A stretch of DNA of 64,000 bases from Lachnospiraceae bacterium UBA3732. Its GTDB lineage: Bacteria; Bacillota; Clostridia; Lachnospirales; Lachnospiraceae. Positions 16,412-25,935 of the stretch are shown here, piece by piece. Below the pieces are notes generated by a model. The model was not told where the DNA came from and did no database searches. It saw only the letters and a list, made by a program, of their open reading frames with translations. Numbering within the stretch: the first letter of the stretch is position 1; every line of letters starts with the position of its first letter. A program made the position numbers and the translations under genes. Location of the stretch: contig DFHD01000004.1 of the NCBI GenBank assembly GCA_002372545.1, positions 28,123-92,122 on the forward strand, written 5' to 3'.

Positions 16412-18199
16412 ATGAAGCAGATTCTGGTTGAGTACGACAGAACTCTTCCTCTGAAGGGGCAGCTGGAAGAGGTGCAAAGGGAAATCGAAGCAAAGAGCTG
16501 GAAAACGGTTGTCTTTCATATTTACAGCGGCGTGCTGGATGAAGAACTCCTGCAGAGCCTGGCGGGTGAGCTGTCGGGACTGTATCCGGATGCGCCGCTG
16601 GCAGGTACTATTTCTGCCGGAGAGATCCATTCGGCGAGAGTGATGGACAAGGGAGTGCTCATTTCGGCGCTTTTGTTTGAGTCCACAGAAGTCCGGAAGG
16701 TCGCCTATGATGATGTCAGGGGAAACGAGACGGAGACCGGCCGCAGGATGCGGAGTGAGATCGACGGGCAGGAAGACCTGGTTGCTGTGGAGCTTATTCT
16801 TCCGGGAACAGAATTCAGCACCCGGCTTCTTTTTGACGAGCTGAGCCGCTGCAATCCGGATGTAAAGCTGTTCGGCGGCTATGCCGGCGGGCATTCCATG
16901 GATATCGGCGAGCATTTTATTTTTGACGGGGCCGGGCTCAGCGATAATAAGATATTCATGCTCGAGTATATCGGCGAGGATTTCCATGTGAATATCGACA
17001 AGTCCGTGGGCTGGCAGACGCTGGGACATCATTTTACTGTTACCAAGGCGGACGGCAACCGGCTCATCGAGATTGATGGAAAGCCGGCGGTTGAGGTGTA
17101 TGAGAAATACCTCAGGATTGACCGGAACGACCATTTTGCGGAAAATACTTTTGAATTTCCTCTGATCGCAAAGGTCGAGGAGGATGAGCTTCTGCGCCAT
17201 ACCATCACGGTGGAACCGGACGGAAGTCTTATCCTTGCAGGCTACGTCACCGAGGGAATGCATATCTATCTCTGCTTCGGCAACCCTTCTCTTATTGTGG
17301 AAAAGGTGAATGAACGGATCGAAAACGTACGGAGATTCAGACCCGAGGCAATCCTGATCTATTCCTGTTCTGTCCGCAAATCCTTTTGGGAAAAATATGT
17401 GAATATGGAAATGGAGCCTTTTGAAAAGATGGCTCCCACGTCCGGATTTTATACATGGGGCGAGGTGAAACGGAACGAGGAGACAAAGAGCGTTCTGGAG
17501 TACAATATCACCATGCTCACCATCGCCATGCGGGAGGGCAAACCCGAAAACGAAGAAATCCCGCCCCTTACGATAAATGATTCAGTTCTGCAGGGGCAGG
17601 CTTCTCTTATGCGCCGCCTTTCGACTCTGGTTTCCGCCACTACTCTGGAACTTCAGAATGCATACAGGAATCTGGAGGTCATGAATAAACGGCTGACGGA
17701 GCTTTCCGAGCGGGATGCCCTGACCGGGCTGTATAACCGGCGCTGCTTTGAAAATGCAACAAACAAATGTCTCGAGCAGACGGCTGCGGAGGGCGGAGAA
17801 ATGAGTCTGGTCATGATGGATCTGGACTTTTTTAAAAAGGTGAACGATACCTTCGGACATGCGGTGGGTGACAGCGTGCTGACGGAGCTGGCCCGCCTCC
17901 TGGAGGCTTCCGTTGCCGGCTTCCCCGGCGGAATGGCCGGCCGGTGGGGCGGAGAGGAATTCTTCGTTCTTCTTCCGAACACATCGCGGGAGGACGCCGC
18001 AGCCTATGCGGAACGCCTGCGTAAATGGGTAGAGGCGTATCCCTTTGCGGGTGTGAACCACAGCATCACCCTCAGTCTGGGCGTTCTCACGACAAACGGG
18101 AAGGAAGAAAGAAACCTGATCTATAAGAATATCGATGACTGTCTGTATGCGGCAAAGGCCAGCGGACGCAACCGTTACGTACAGTACAGACAGGTCTGA
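16412..18199 (+). CDS. FIST-domain sensor with GGDEF diguanylate cyclase
   Basis: This 595-residue cytoplasmic protein couples a FIST sensory module to cyclic-di-GMP synthesis. The FIST N-terminal part (about 1-190) includes AGTISAGEIHS and LFGGYAGGHSMD, and the FIST C-terminal part (about 200-370) ends PTSGFYTWGEV. A helical linker (about 395-425) leads to GGDEF, with RDALTGLYNRRCFENA, MMDLDFFKKVNDTFGH and the active-site RWGGEEF (about 510-516). The active-site motif is intact, so it should be catalytically active. FIST domains are thought to bind small ligands such as amino acids. There is no transmembrane segment. No GGDEF inhibitory RxxD site is obvious immediately before the active site. 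Confidence 0.9.
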   Translation: MKQILVEYDRTLPLKGQLEEVQREIEAKSWKTVVFHIYSGVLDEELLQSLAGELSGLYPDAPLAGTISAGEIHSARVMDKGVLISALLFESTEVRKVAYDDVRGNETETGRRMRSEIDGQEDLVAVELILPGTEFSTRLLFDELSRCNPDVKLFGGYAGGHSMDIGEHFIFDGAGLSDNKIFMLEYIGEDFHVNIDKSVGWQTLGHHFTVTKADGNRLIEIDGKPAVEVYEKYLRIDRNDHFAENTFEFPLIAKVEEDELLRHTITVEPDGSLILAGYVTEGMHIYLCFGNPSLIVEKVNERIENVRRFRPEAILIYSCSVRKSFWEKYVNMEMEPFEKMAPTSGFYTWGEVKRNEETKSVLEYNITMLTIAMREGKPENEEIPPLTINDSVLQGQASLMRRLSTLVSATTLELQNAYRNLEVMNKRLTELSERDALTGLYNRRCFENATNKCLEQTAAEGGEMSLVMMDLDFFKKVNDTFGHAVGDSVLTELARLLEASVAGFPGGMAGRWGGEEFFVLLPNTSREDAAAYAERLRKWVEAYPFAGVNHSITLSLGVLTTNGKEERNLIYKNIDDCLYAAKASGRNRYVQYRQV

Positions 18200-18207
18200 A
18201 TTTCCGT

Positions 18208-18295
18208 ATAGTACCACTCCAGCGAGGCTTTTGGCGCTGTGCTATTCGGGAAAGCAGGCAAGCATTCGGTCCAGTTATTTAAGAATCGTTATACT
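18208..18295 (-). repeat. Copy 2 of the dispersed intergenic repeat, MITE-like
   Basis: This is the fullest copy. Read on the minus strand it runs AGTATAACGATTCTTAAATA, then an AATGCTTGCCTGC segment, then AAAAGCCTCGC and GTACTAT. The 35 bp at 18254-18288 match the reverse complement of 48120-48154 at 32 of 35 positions. The ends form a short imperfect inverted repeat (ATAGTAC / AGTATAA). Its right end supplies a TATACT at 18290-18295 that could act as a -10 box for the cca gene. Confidence 0.6.
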
Positions 18296-18374
18296 AGATA
18301 TGACCCCGACATTTTTTGATTCCAACAAACTGTATAAACAACGGGAAGAGATGCAGTAGAAAAAGGAGATGTCC

Positions 18375-19751
18375 ATGCAGATCCGGCTGCCGGAGGAAGT
18401 GAAAAATATCATAAATGAACTGAATCGCGCCGGTTTCGAAGCCTACGCTGTCGGAGGCTGCGTCCGGGACAGCCTTCTTGGACGTACGCCCAAGGACTGG
18501 GACATCACGACCTCCGCTGAGCCCCTGGAGGTGAAGCGGATATTTCGCCGGACCATTGATACCGGCATGAAACACGGTACCGTGACCGTTATGCGGAAGA
18601 ATACCGGCTATGAGGTCACCACCTACCGCGTGGACGGCGCTTACGCAGACCACAGGCGGCCGGAAAGCGTTACCTTTACCCGGAGGCTTTCGGAGGATCT
18701 TTTGCGCCGCGACTTCACCATCAACGCCATGGCCTACAGTGAAGGGGATGGCCTGGTGGATCTTTACGGCGGCGTATCCGATCTGGAGAAAAAGATCATC
18801 CGCTGCGTCGGCGATCCGGACGCGAGGTTCGGGGAGGACGCTCTGCGGATCATGCGCGCCGTGCGTTTTTCAGCGGAGCTGGACTTTACGATCGAACCCG
18901 CCACGAGAGAAGCGGCGGCAAAGCATGCGGAGGAGCTTTCCGAGATCAGCATGGAGCGGATCGAGACGGAGCTTCGGAAAACACTTCTTTCCGATCACCC
19001 GGAAAAACTGATCGATATGAGCGAGCTGGGCATGACTGCGGTATTTCTGCCGGAGTTTGACCGGCTTCTTGCTACGCCGCAGAATACCCCTTACCATATG
19101 TATGACGCAGGAAGGCATACGATAGAGGTGATCCGGAATGTATCAAAAACAAAGGAAATGCGCTATTCGGCGCTATTTCATGATATAGCCAAGCCGGATA
19201 CCCGGACTACGGATGAGAAGGGGATCGACCATTTTAAGGGACATCCCGCCCTGGGGGCGGAAATGGCCGGGCCGATCCTGAAGAGGCTCAGGCTGGATAA
19301 TGATACCATTCAGACCGTGAAGAAGATGACATACTGGCATGATTTCGGCATAAAAGGGGATTTCGGGGAAAAGGCCTTCCGCAGGATGCTTTCGAAGCTG
19401 GGATCTGAATATTTTGACCGGCTGATGGACCTGAAACAGGCGGATATGCTGGGGCAGAGCACTTATCACAGAGAGGAAGCCCTGAAGATCATGCAGTGCC
19501 TCAGAGAGCTGAAGAGGCAAACAGATGAAAAGGGGGCGGCCCTTTCCATCAAAGCCTTAAAGATCAATGGAAAGCGTTTGCAGGAGCTGGGGATTCCTGC
19601 AGGCCCGGAAATGGGCCGGATCCTGAATCTGCTTTTGGAGGAGGTCCTGGAGGAACCGGAACGGAATACGCCGGAATGGCTGGAAAACCGTGTTGCTCTT
19701 TTGTTGCATGCCGGGGGTTATGATATCGGCAGAGGTGAAAAAACAGACTGA
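18375..19751 (+). CDS. cca: CCA-adding enzyme (tRNA nucleotidyltransferase)
   Basis: This 458-residue enzyme adds or repairs the 3' CCA of tRNAs using CTP and ATP; it is needed here because the visible tRNA gene lacks an encoded CCA. The polymerase head has AVGGCVRDSLLGRTPKDWDI with the catalytic DxD (DWD), then RRDFTINAMAYSEGDGLVDL, RFGEDALRIMRAVRFSAEL and the neck ERIETELRK. An HD domain follows with ALFHDIAKPDTRT, HFKGHPALGAEMAG and TYWHDF, as in many Firmicute class II enzymes. I chose the ATG at 18375 because AAGGAG (18363-18368) is spaced six bases from it; the ATG at 18369 overlaps that site. It is probably cotranscribed with the large gene that starts 21 bp downstream. Confidence 0.93.
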   Translation: MQIRLPEEVKNIINELNRAGFEAYAVGGCVRDSLLGRTPKDWDITTSAEPLEVKRIFRRTIDTGMKHGTVTVMRKNTGYEVTTYRVDGAYADHRRPESVTFTRRLSEDLLRRDFTINAMAYSEGDGLVDLYGGVSDLEKKIIRCVGDPDARFGEDALRIMRAVRFSAELDFTIEPATREAAAKHAEELSEISMERIETELRKTLLSDHPEKLIDMSELGMTAVFLPEFDRLLATPQNTPYHMYDAGRHTIEVIRNVSKTKEMRYSALFHDIAKPDTRTTDEKGIDHFKGHPALGAEMAGPILKRLRLDNDTIQTVKKMTYWHDFGIKGDFGEKAFRRMLSKLGSEYFDRLMDLKQADMLGQSTYHREEALKIMQCLRELKRQTDEKGAALSIKALKINGKRLQELGIPAGPEMGRILNLLLEEVLEEPERNTPEWLENRVALLLHAGGYDIGRGEKTD

Positions 19752-19772
19752 TCACAGATATGGAGGTTAAAA

Positions 19773-22700
19773 ATGAAGGAAGTAAATGAACAGGAAAACA
19801 TTCTGAACGAAGAGGAAGCGGTGCATTTCCCCTACGATAACGGCGTTGAGTTCAGCAATGAATATATGGTCAGCCATAAGCCGGCTGATAAGATCGGAAA
19901 GCAGGGTTATTTACCGGTATCTCTTTTTGCGCATTTGATCAAGAATACCCTTCCTATCGCGGAGGCTTTTCCGGAGTTTAAAGATGAGATCATGGATATG
20001 GTGGCAGAATCCGGTACTGCAGAGTATTTGTCAACAGAGGAAGAAGGCCGTATCCGTGTGTACATGCCCACGATGGAAGGTGCAGATGATGATATGTTTT
20101 TTGTTTCAAATCCGGATATCAAGGCACAGTTTGAAGCCTTTCATCAGAAGTATATGGCGCTTATGGATAAAATGGAGGCCAAGTATACCGAGGAAAAGGA
20201 TGATGTCAGACGGAGACTGATCGCGATCCAGAAGAATCATGCCGCCCTCCTGACCCAGCCGGGTGCCTATGATGAATTAGCGGAATTTCCGGAGTATTAT
20301 TGGACGCTTACCTGCGCTACTATCGATATGCCGGATCCAATGTTCAAGAATGTCGATGGTCAATATGCGGTCGATTATGACCGTTACAGAAAATTCATGA
20401 AAGATCATGCTTTTTTGGCTCAGGCTGAGGAAAATCAGAACTTTTTCATGAATAAGAGGCGCCCTTATTTTAAAAAGCTGAAGGAAGGAAAAGCGACCAG
20501 AGAGGATGCGGCGGATTATAACCATGCTTATATGGAACATCTGCTGAAGATGAAGGCTTACTTCGAAGAGATCAAGGGTTATGATTTCACCGACAAGGAT
20601 ATTGCCGATAACCAGATGTGCAATAATAGTGCACAGTTCGAGTACGACTGGAAGGGTGGTAGATTTAATTCCCAAGTCCTGGCTAAGGTGGACAGAAATC
20701 TGGCGGCCATGGAGAGAGGCTGGCCTGCAGCAGATATGACATTTTTGGATCAGCTTGAGAATGTCATGAAATATCTGCAAAAGGTTATTGAGGGAAAGGA
20801 GTCTAATTATTCCGACTTAGAGAAAAAGGAAGCAAATCGTATTCTGAAGAGCCTCCGGAAACCCTATGATGCGATCCGGACAAAAGAGATCCATTCGCCG
20901 GAAGACAGAATGAAACTTCTGGAGAATATTGAAAAGCCGATCATGGAGTATGCAGCCTTTGAGGAAAAGAGTCGGCAGGCGCACACCCCAGGCGAGATCG
21001 TACAGGGCAAGTCTTCCATAGGCTGGCTGTTTGGCGAGACCAAGGGCAGAATGGTCTTCCGTAATGAGGTAGGTAAAGATCCGAATACGTTGGAAATTGC
21101 GCAGGGAACCATTGCACTGAACACCGGTGCAGTGTTGGCTTCGTTATCGGGTTCCTTATCTGAGGAACAGAAGAGTGCGTTTAATGCCAGCAAGGATTTT
21201 ACTTCGCTTTTCAATAACAGTGGGGAAGAAGATGATGATTATCTTATGGACCGTGCTGTTCGTGGGAAACAGTATTCTCCCTTTAGACTCCAACAGTACC
21301 CGGCGGAAATAGCTGCTGCAGGCGTGATCGATGAAGACAGTCTGAAAGAGGTACATCAGACCATTCAAAGAGTAAAAAACAACACAATGTCCATTCTGAA
21401 ACAGGATATTCCCGATGATGAGACCGGCGTTAAGATGGAAGAATTTTTTAACAAGGGTATTCTCAGCAGGTTTGACCGGATCGTTAAAGGATATCCGGAT
21501 CCGGCAATGTCCTTGCTCAATCCCTTCAATCCGGGCGTTGTTGCATTTGTAAATCTTGTGGATTCTGCTGTTGTTGATGAGTCATTTCGGAACAATCTGA
21601 AGAAATGGGGAACAATATTCCCGATCCATGAACTGACGATCGAGTGCCAGAAGCAGCAGAACACCTTCGTAGATTACTATGAAGAGAAGAAAAAGAATGG
21701 CGGAAGCCTTTCTGCGGAAAGAGAAAACTTCTACCGGCAGAAGATCTACGATCATATTGCTGCGATTGCTCCGCTTTACAGTAAGGTGTGCCAGGTTGCC
21801 GAAGATCCGGAGGTGAATGCTGCTGTATATGCGGATAAAATGACCATGGAGCAGCCGTTCCATATGCATCCGCTTGCCGCCCGGGGGACCGCTGCGCTGA
21901 ACTGCAGTCTGGAGGCGTATAAGGCCGGATTGGAAAACGGCTGGGGAATGGATGATCTTCCGACTCTGGCATCATTCCGTTTGGTCATGTATGTAATGGA
22001 AAGAGAGGCCAGATACTGTCCGGCCACGACTCTGGAGGCTCTGAAGGAAAAAGATCCTGTGGACTTTAAGAGCGAGGAAGAAAAGCAGCTCTTTATCAGA
22101 ATGAAGACGCTTTATACAGAAATGCTGGCTACTCCCCTTACTTCCGCAGAACAGAGAGCGGATTACATGAACAGGATGGACAGTCTTGTTCAGGAGGGAG
22201 TCGATAAGCGGATTCTGGTCAACAACAAAAACGGAAAAGAAGGACCGACTTGTGAAGCGGCTTATTATCTTCAGACAAGAAATCAGCGGTATGGCCGGGA
22301 ACTTGGTGTGATCACCGGAAAGACAGCTCCGGCCTTCGAAGCGGTGAAGTGCGGCGAGGACAGAAGGCTGGAGACTATCATGGCGGATCTTAATGCGCCT
22401 CGTACGGATATGTGGTTTAGCAGTGAGAATGCGGAGCATAAGAAGCTTCGCGAAACAATGGAGGATCTGCAGGCGTTCCAGCGGGAGTCTATCGAGGGAA
22501 ATACTGCGGAAGCCAAGCTCGAATATGCGGAAAAATATCTAAATAAGCTGGATGCGGTCCAGCATAATTCCAGATTATACCAGGAGAAGCGCATGGGCGC
22601 ATCGACTAAGGGCGGAAAGCTGAGACTGCAGGGGGCGATCAGTGCTGATCAGTTTGCAGAACGGAAGAAAGAGGAGCTCCTGAAAATGGTTAATTCCATT

Positions 22701-23288
22701 AATGGGAAAAAGTTTGATTCTATCGAGGATCTCCGGGCCGGACTTGCGGCAGAAAAGAGCATAAGAGCCTTTCGTGAGATCTCCGGCATGGAAGCCATGC
22801 CGAGGGATGCGGAAGGAAAGAAGAGACTGGCTGGACTTGCGGCGGATATCATGGTAAGCCGGATCGCTTCCGCAAAGCAGGCTCCCGGTTACAAGACCTT
22901 TAAGGAACTGGGCAGTGAGAATTTTAAGAAGGAAATAATGAAGAGTGCCGACTTTAAGCAGCTGATGAAATCTTATTTCAGGGATCGGACGATAACGCCT
23001 TTTACAATGGCTGAGGATCTGATGGGTCCGAATCCTCTGCAAAGAATGCAGAACGTGAAGAATGCCATGGGACGAACAGAGGAGGCTGCCGAGAGAAAGG
23101 AAGATCGGAAAAAAGCTGAAACAGAAAGAAAGTCAGTGGAAAGAGTCAATAAGGCGACGGAAAGGGATAACCGTCTCAAGGCAGAAAGAATAAGAAAAAG
23201 AGAGGAAGAACGAAGAAAAGAAGAGGAGAGACTGGAAAAAATCCGGCAGCAGAATAAGAAAAAAGCCGGAGGCAAGGGCATTGGCTGA
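19773..23288 (+). CDS. Large unrecognised protein with basic coiled-coil C-terminus
   Basis: I do not recognise this 1171-residue protein. It has no signal peptide, membrane segment or nucleotide-binding motif. It is mostly helical and charged. The N-terminal 60 residues are acidic and read EEAVHFPYDNGVEFSNEYMV; the middle alternates helical bundles (for example GRMVFRNEVGKDPNTLEIAQ and RYDRIVKGYPDP-like segments) with little repetition. The last 85 residues (about 1085-1171) are a Lys/Arg/Glu-rich coiled coil (AERKEDRKKAETERKSVERV, RKREEERRKEEERLEKI). It starts 21 bp after cca with a GGAGG ribosome site and is followed 23 bp later by a TraX gene. The length and absence of known domains make it a candidate cytoskeletal, scaffold or secreted-effector-like protein; none can be chosen from sequence alone. 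Confidence 0.7.
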   Translation: MKEVNEQENILNEEEAVHFPYDNGVEFSNEYMVSHKPADKIGKQGYLPVSLFAHLIKNTLPIAEAFPEFKDEIMDMVAESGTAEYLSTEEEGRIRVYMPTMEGADDDMFFVSNPDIKAQFEAFHQKYMALMDKMEAKYTEEKDDVRRRLIAIQKNHAALLTQPGAYDELAEFPEYYWTLTCATIDMPDPMFKNVDGQYAVDYDRYRKFMKDHAFLAQAEENQNFFMNKRRPYFKKLKEGKATREDAADYNHAYMEHLLKMKAYFEEIKGYDFTDKDIADNQMCNNSAQFEYDWKGGRFNSQVLAKVDRNLAAMERGWPAADMTFLDQLENVMKYLQKVIEGKESNYSDLEKKEANRILKSLRKPYDAIRTKEIHSPEDRMKLLENIEKPIMEYAAFEEKSRQAHTPGEIVQGKSSIGWLFGETKGRMVFRNEVGKDPNTLEIAQGTIALNTGAVLASLSGSLSEEQKSAFNASKDFTSLFNNSGEEDDDYLMDRAVRGKQYSPFRLQQYPAEIAAAGVIDEDSLKEVHQTIQRVKNNTMSILKQDIPDDETGVKMEEFFNKGILSRFDRIVKGYPDPAMSLLNPFNPGVVAFVNLVDSAVVDESFRNNLKKWGTIFPIHELTIECQKQQNTFVDYYEEKKKNGGSLSAERENFYRQKIYDHIAAIAPLYSKVCQVAEDPEVNAAVYADKMTMEQPFHMHPLAARGTAALNCSLEAYKAGLENGWGMDDLPTLASFRLVMYVMEREARYCPATTLEALKEKDPVDFKSEEEKQLFIRMKTLYTEMLATPLTSAEQRADYMNRMDSLVQEGVDKRILVNNKNGKEGPTCEAAYYLQTRNQRYGRELGVITGKTAPAFEAVKCGEDRRLETIMADLNAPRTDMWFSSENAEHKKLRETMEDLQAFQRESIEGNTAEAKLEYAEKYLNKLDAVQHNSRLYQEKRMGASTKGGKLRLQGAISADQFAERKKEELLKMVNSINGKKFDSIEDLRAGLAAEKSIRAFREISGMEAMPRDAEGKKRLAGLAADIMVSRIASAKQAPGYKTFKELGSENFKKEIMKSADFKQLMKSYFRDRTITPFTMAEDLMGPNPLQRMQNVKNAMGRTEEAAERKEDRKKAETERKSVERVNKATERDNRLKAERIRKREEERRKEEERLEKIRQQNKKKAGGKGIG

Positions 23289-23311
23289 TGTGAGAAACGG
23301 TGGAGGAGTGC

Positions 23312-24004
23312 ATGAATAGAAATACGATCAAGTATATCGCGGCGTTGACCATGCTGGTGGATCACATCAGCATGGTATTCCTTCCGATCGCCAGCCTCCC
23401 CGGAGCGGGTATGCGGGTGATCGGAAGATTAACGGCGCCGATCATGTGCTTCTTTCTTGCCGAAGGCTTCCGCTATACAAGTTCAAGAAAAAAATATGGA
23501 ATAAGGCTGCTTTTGGCAGCCTTGGTTTCCCAGATCCCGTATGCGCTTTTGCATCACGGGACTCTTTTTGTGACTGATTTTAATGTACTTTTCACCCTGT
23601 TTTTTTCCTTCCTTATGCTGATCGTATGGGAGGATATGAAGGTGGATCCACGGCGGTATCCGCTGGTCTTCGGCCTGATCTTTATCAGTAACTGGTGCGA
23701 CTGGGGAATTGTCGGTCCGCTCTTTGTGCTCTTCTTTGCCATCTTCCGGGACGACCGGAATGCGCAGGCAAGGGCTTATTCCCTCATCGCAGCCGCAATG
23801 ATCGTGACAGATTCCGTTTTCCTCGCGGTGAACCATAATCATTGGTACGGGGAGCTGTGGCAGCTGGGATTATATCTTTTCCTTCCGCTGCTGTATTGCT
23901 ATAACGGTGAGGGCGGAAGCCGGAAGCCCTTTCATAAATGGTTTTTCTACGTCTTTTATCCCTTGCACCTGGCGGTGCTGTACGCAGTGAAACTGTGTAT
24001 ATAG
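23312..24004 (+). CDS. TraX family membrane protein
   Basis: This 230-residue polytopic protein matches TraX, the family named after the F-pilin N-acetylase; chromosomal Firmicute members are probably membrane acyltransferases of unknown substrate. It opens NRNTIKYIAALTMLVDHISM with the conserved DH, then GRLTAPIMCFFLAEGFRYT, LVSQIPYAL, ISNWCDWGIVGPLFVLFF and the C-terminal FHKWFFYVFYPLHLAVLY. About seven hydrophobic segments span the membrane. I chose the ATG at 23312 because GGAGG (23303-23307) lies five bases before it; an upstream GTG at 23300 would overlap that site. It lies 23 bp after the 1171-residue gene, so the two are likely cotranscribed. Confidence 0.86.
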   Translation: MNRNTIKYIAALTMLVDHISMVFLPIASLPGAGMRVIGRLTAPIMCFFLAEGFRYTSSRKKYGIRLLLAALVSQIPYALLHHGTLFVTDFNVLFTLFFSFLMLIVWEDMKVDPRRYPLVFGLIFISNWCDWGIVGPLFVLFFAIFRDDRNAQARAYSLIAAAMIVTDSVFLAVNHNHWYGELWQLGLYLFLPLLYCYNGEGGSRKPFHKWFFYVFYPLHLAVLYAVKLCI

Positions 24005-24011
24005 AACTTGA

Positions 24012-24117
24012 GGCCAACCATTTCGGGATTTCAGAGATTTGGTTGGCCGCTTACTCGTTTTTCAGTTTGATGTTTAACCTCCGGGGCTAACCATATTCCG
24101 GTTTCTGCGGTTTGGCT
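24012..24117 (-). repeat. Two inverted copies of the hairpin repeat between convergent genes
   Basis: 24012-24048 reads GGCCAACCATTTCGGGATTT and ends GGTTGGCC, a hairpin with an 8-bp stem. 24085-24117 reads GGCTAACCATATTCCGG and ends GGTTTGGCT, a degenerate version. The reverse complement of the first aligns with the unit at 10012 through stem and loop (GCCAAC, AAA, CTC, GAAA, GGTTGGCC). Lying between the convergent TraX and AAA+ genes, they may serve as a bidirectional terminator, although T-runs are weak. Confidence 0.65.
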
Positions 24118-24138
24118 GGATGGCCTCCGGGTACAGGG

Positions 24139-25608
24139 TTACTCTGCCGCTTCCGGCGCTTCCTCCGTTACATCCTTTAGCGTAAGGGTCTTCAGCTGCT
24201 TATCATTCACCTTCTTATATCCTACAAGGCGTGAAGCCTGGCGCTCAATGCAGCGCTCCATATAATTTCTTGCTTCTCTTGCATTCGCAAAATTCTCTTC
24301 ATGGGACTCGGCCCGCTTCGTCAGATAACTCCGGATATAGTCCAAAGCGGCGTCGTCCGGCAAATATTCCTGCTTTTCGCACATGGAAAGGAAAATCTGG
24401 GTCAGCTCTTCTCCGGAATAATCTCTGAAGAAAATATTTTTATTGAACCGGGACTTGAGACCCGGATTGGAGGAAATAAATTCCTCCATTTTGTCGGTAT
24501 AGCCGGCAACGATGACGATCAGATTTTCCCGTTCATCCTCCATCCGCTTCAGCAGCGTGTTAACCGCCTCCTGACCGAAATCCTTGGAGTCCTTGGAATC
24601 GGTCAGCGTATAGGCTTCATCGATAAAGAGGATTCCGCCCAGCGCGCTGTCGATCACCTCCGAGGTGAGGGTTGCGGTCTGGCCGATATAGCCGGCCACC
24701 AGGTTTGAACGGTCTACTTCCACAAGCTGTCCGCCGGAGACAACGCCCAACGCCTTGTAGATCTTGGCCAAAAGCCTTGCAACGGTGGTCTTGCCTGTTC
24801 CGGGATTACCGGAGAAAACCAGATGCAGGGTGATGGAGGGCTGCTTCATGTCTCTCTCTTCCCGCATTTTCCGGATCTTGATGAGGTTGATGAGGTTGGT
24901 CAGATCCTGCTTAACGGCATCCAGCCCAACCAGAGAGTTCAGCTCCTCCATCAGCTCATCCAGCGTCTGCTCCTTTTCAGCGGCGCCGGAGGAAACAGGC
25001 GCGCCCTTTCCGGTCTTTTTGATACTGGGCTTCGCAAGACCGGACTGGATCGCCTTCTTTCGGGCGCTCACGATCGTGCCTGCAGAGATCACATCTCCCG
25101 GCTTTCCGGTATTGTAAAGGCCGTACTGCTTCAGAAAATTATTCAGCATCAGGCTGTAGTTTGAAAGGTTGGCGATCTCGGAAACCGAGCTGCCGTTTAT
25201 GGCCACAAATTCCGTGCCTGCATCCCCGATGGTATCGGCGATGATCCGGGAGATCGTTTTTCCGCTCGCCTGAAAGGCTGCGGTTCCGCTGAGATCCGCC
25301 TTGGCAAAGTAATTCAGTGATCGGGGAACGGTATTGATAAAATCCGGAGAAAGGCAGCGGTCGTACCGGAACTTAATGAACCGGTTCACATCCATAAAGA
25401 GGCCCAGATGGTCCGTGACAAAGGCAGCCTCCTTCGTGCCGTCGTTGCCGTCGGACTCATACAAAAATCCCAGAAACTGCAGGATGTCGAATTTCAGCAT
25501 TTCCCGGAGAGATAGGGCGCCATTGGGAATGAGCCCGGGATTTCTGGCGGAGACATCGTCTGCCAGCCGGAAAGCCTCCTGTATTTTCATTTTGAGTTCA
25601 TGATTCAT
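24139..25608 (-). CDS. AAA+ ATPase of the CbbX/SpoVK type
   Basis: This 489-residue protein has one AAA+ module close to SpoVK and the rubisco activase CbbX, which remodel partner proteins. Walker A is GNPGTGKTT at 267-275 after the LNSLVGLDAVKQDL box; Walker B is GGILFIDEAYTL; the second region of homology is VIVAGYTDKMEEFISSNPGL with arginine-finger SRFNKNIFF; sensor 2 lies in NAREARNYMERCIERQASR. The N-terminal part (about 1-165) is helical and reminiscent of a TerB-like fold (DILQFLGFLYESDGNDGTKE); this is tentative. A disordered linker spans about 166-215. It has its own minus-strand promoter. Its remodelling target is unknown; it converges on the TraX/1171-residue pair. Confidence 0.88.
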   Translation of the reverse strand: MNHELKMKIQEAFRLADDVSARNPGLIPNGALSLREMLKFDILQFLGFLYESDGNDGTKEAAFVTDHLGLFMDVNRFIKFRYDRCLSPDFINTVPRSLNYFAKADLSGTAAFQASGKTISRIIADTIGDAGTEFVAINGSSVSEIANLSNYSLMLNNFLKQYGLYNTGKPGDVISAGTIVSARKKAIQSGLAKPSIKKTGKGAPVSSGAAEKEQTLDELMEELNSLVGLDAVKQDLTNLINLIKIRKMREERDMKQPSITLHLVFSGNPGTGKTTVARLLAKIYKALGVVSGGQLVEVDRSNLVAGYIGQTATLTSEVIDSALGGILFIDEAYTLTDSKDSKDFGQEAVNTLLKRMEDERENLIVIVAGYTDKMEEFISSNPGLKSRFNKNIFFRDYSGEELTQIFLSMCEKQEYLPDDAALDYIRSYLTKRAESHEENFANAREARNYMERCIERQASRLVGYKKVNDKQLKTLTLKDVTEEAPEAAE

Positions 25609-25715
25609 CTATTATTTAACCTCCGTCGGTAATCTGTGTTTGCGCCGCTTTCTGATCGATTTATACAATGACAGGAAGAATGTGTAAAGCGAATCGTGTA
25701 TCAGCATCCTTGTAC

Positions 25716-25744
25716 AGTATAGTGTAAAAACAATAGAAATACAA
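25716..25744 (-). promoter_or_regulatory. Minus-strand promoter for the AAA+ gene
   Basis: On the minus strand, TTGTAT (25739-25744), a 17-bp spacer and TATACT (25716-25721) form a good promoter about 110 bp upstream of the AAA+ start. The 327-bp gap 25609-25935 holds this and a divergent promoter at 25831, and no gene. Confidence 0.72.
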
Positions 25745-25830
25745 GATTCTTCCCGTGGAAAGTCTGTGAAAAGCAGGATGTCTGAACCCGGGCTGCCGCC
25801 ATAAAGACGGAAAATCAGGCTGACAATTCA

Positions 25831-25859
25831 TTGACAAATAATCTTCTGTTCATTACAAT
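25831..25859 (+). promoter_or_regulatory. Sigma-A promoter for the hisA-like gene
   Basis: A consensus TTGACA (25831-25836), 17-bp spacer and TACAAT (25854-25859), with a leader of about 70 nt to the start at 25936. Confidence 0.78.
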
Positions 25860-25935
25860 GAAGGACGGATAAATCAGACGGTATATGAAATATATGATGT
25901 AAGAAACAGTTTCGGTCACTGGGGAGCGGGAGAAT

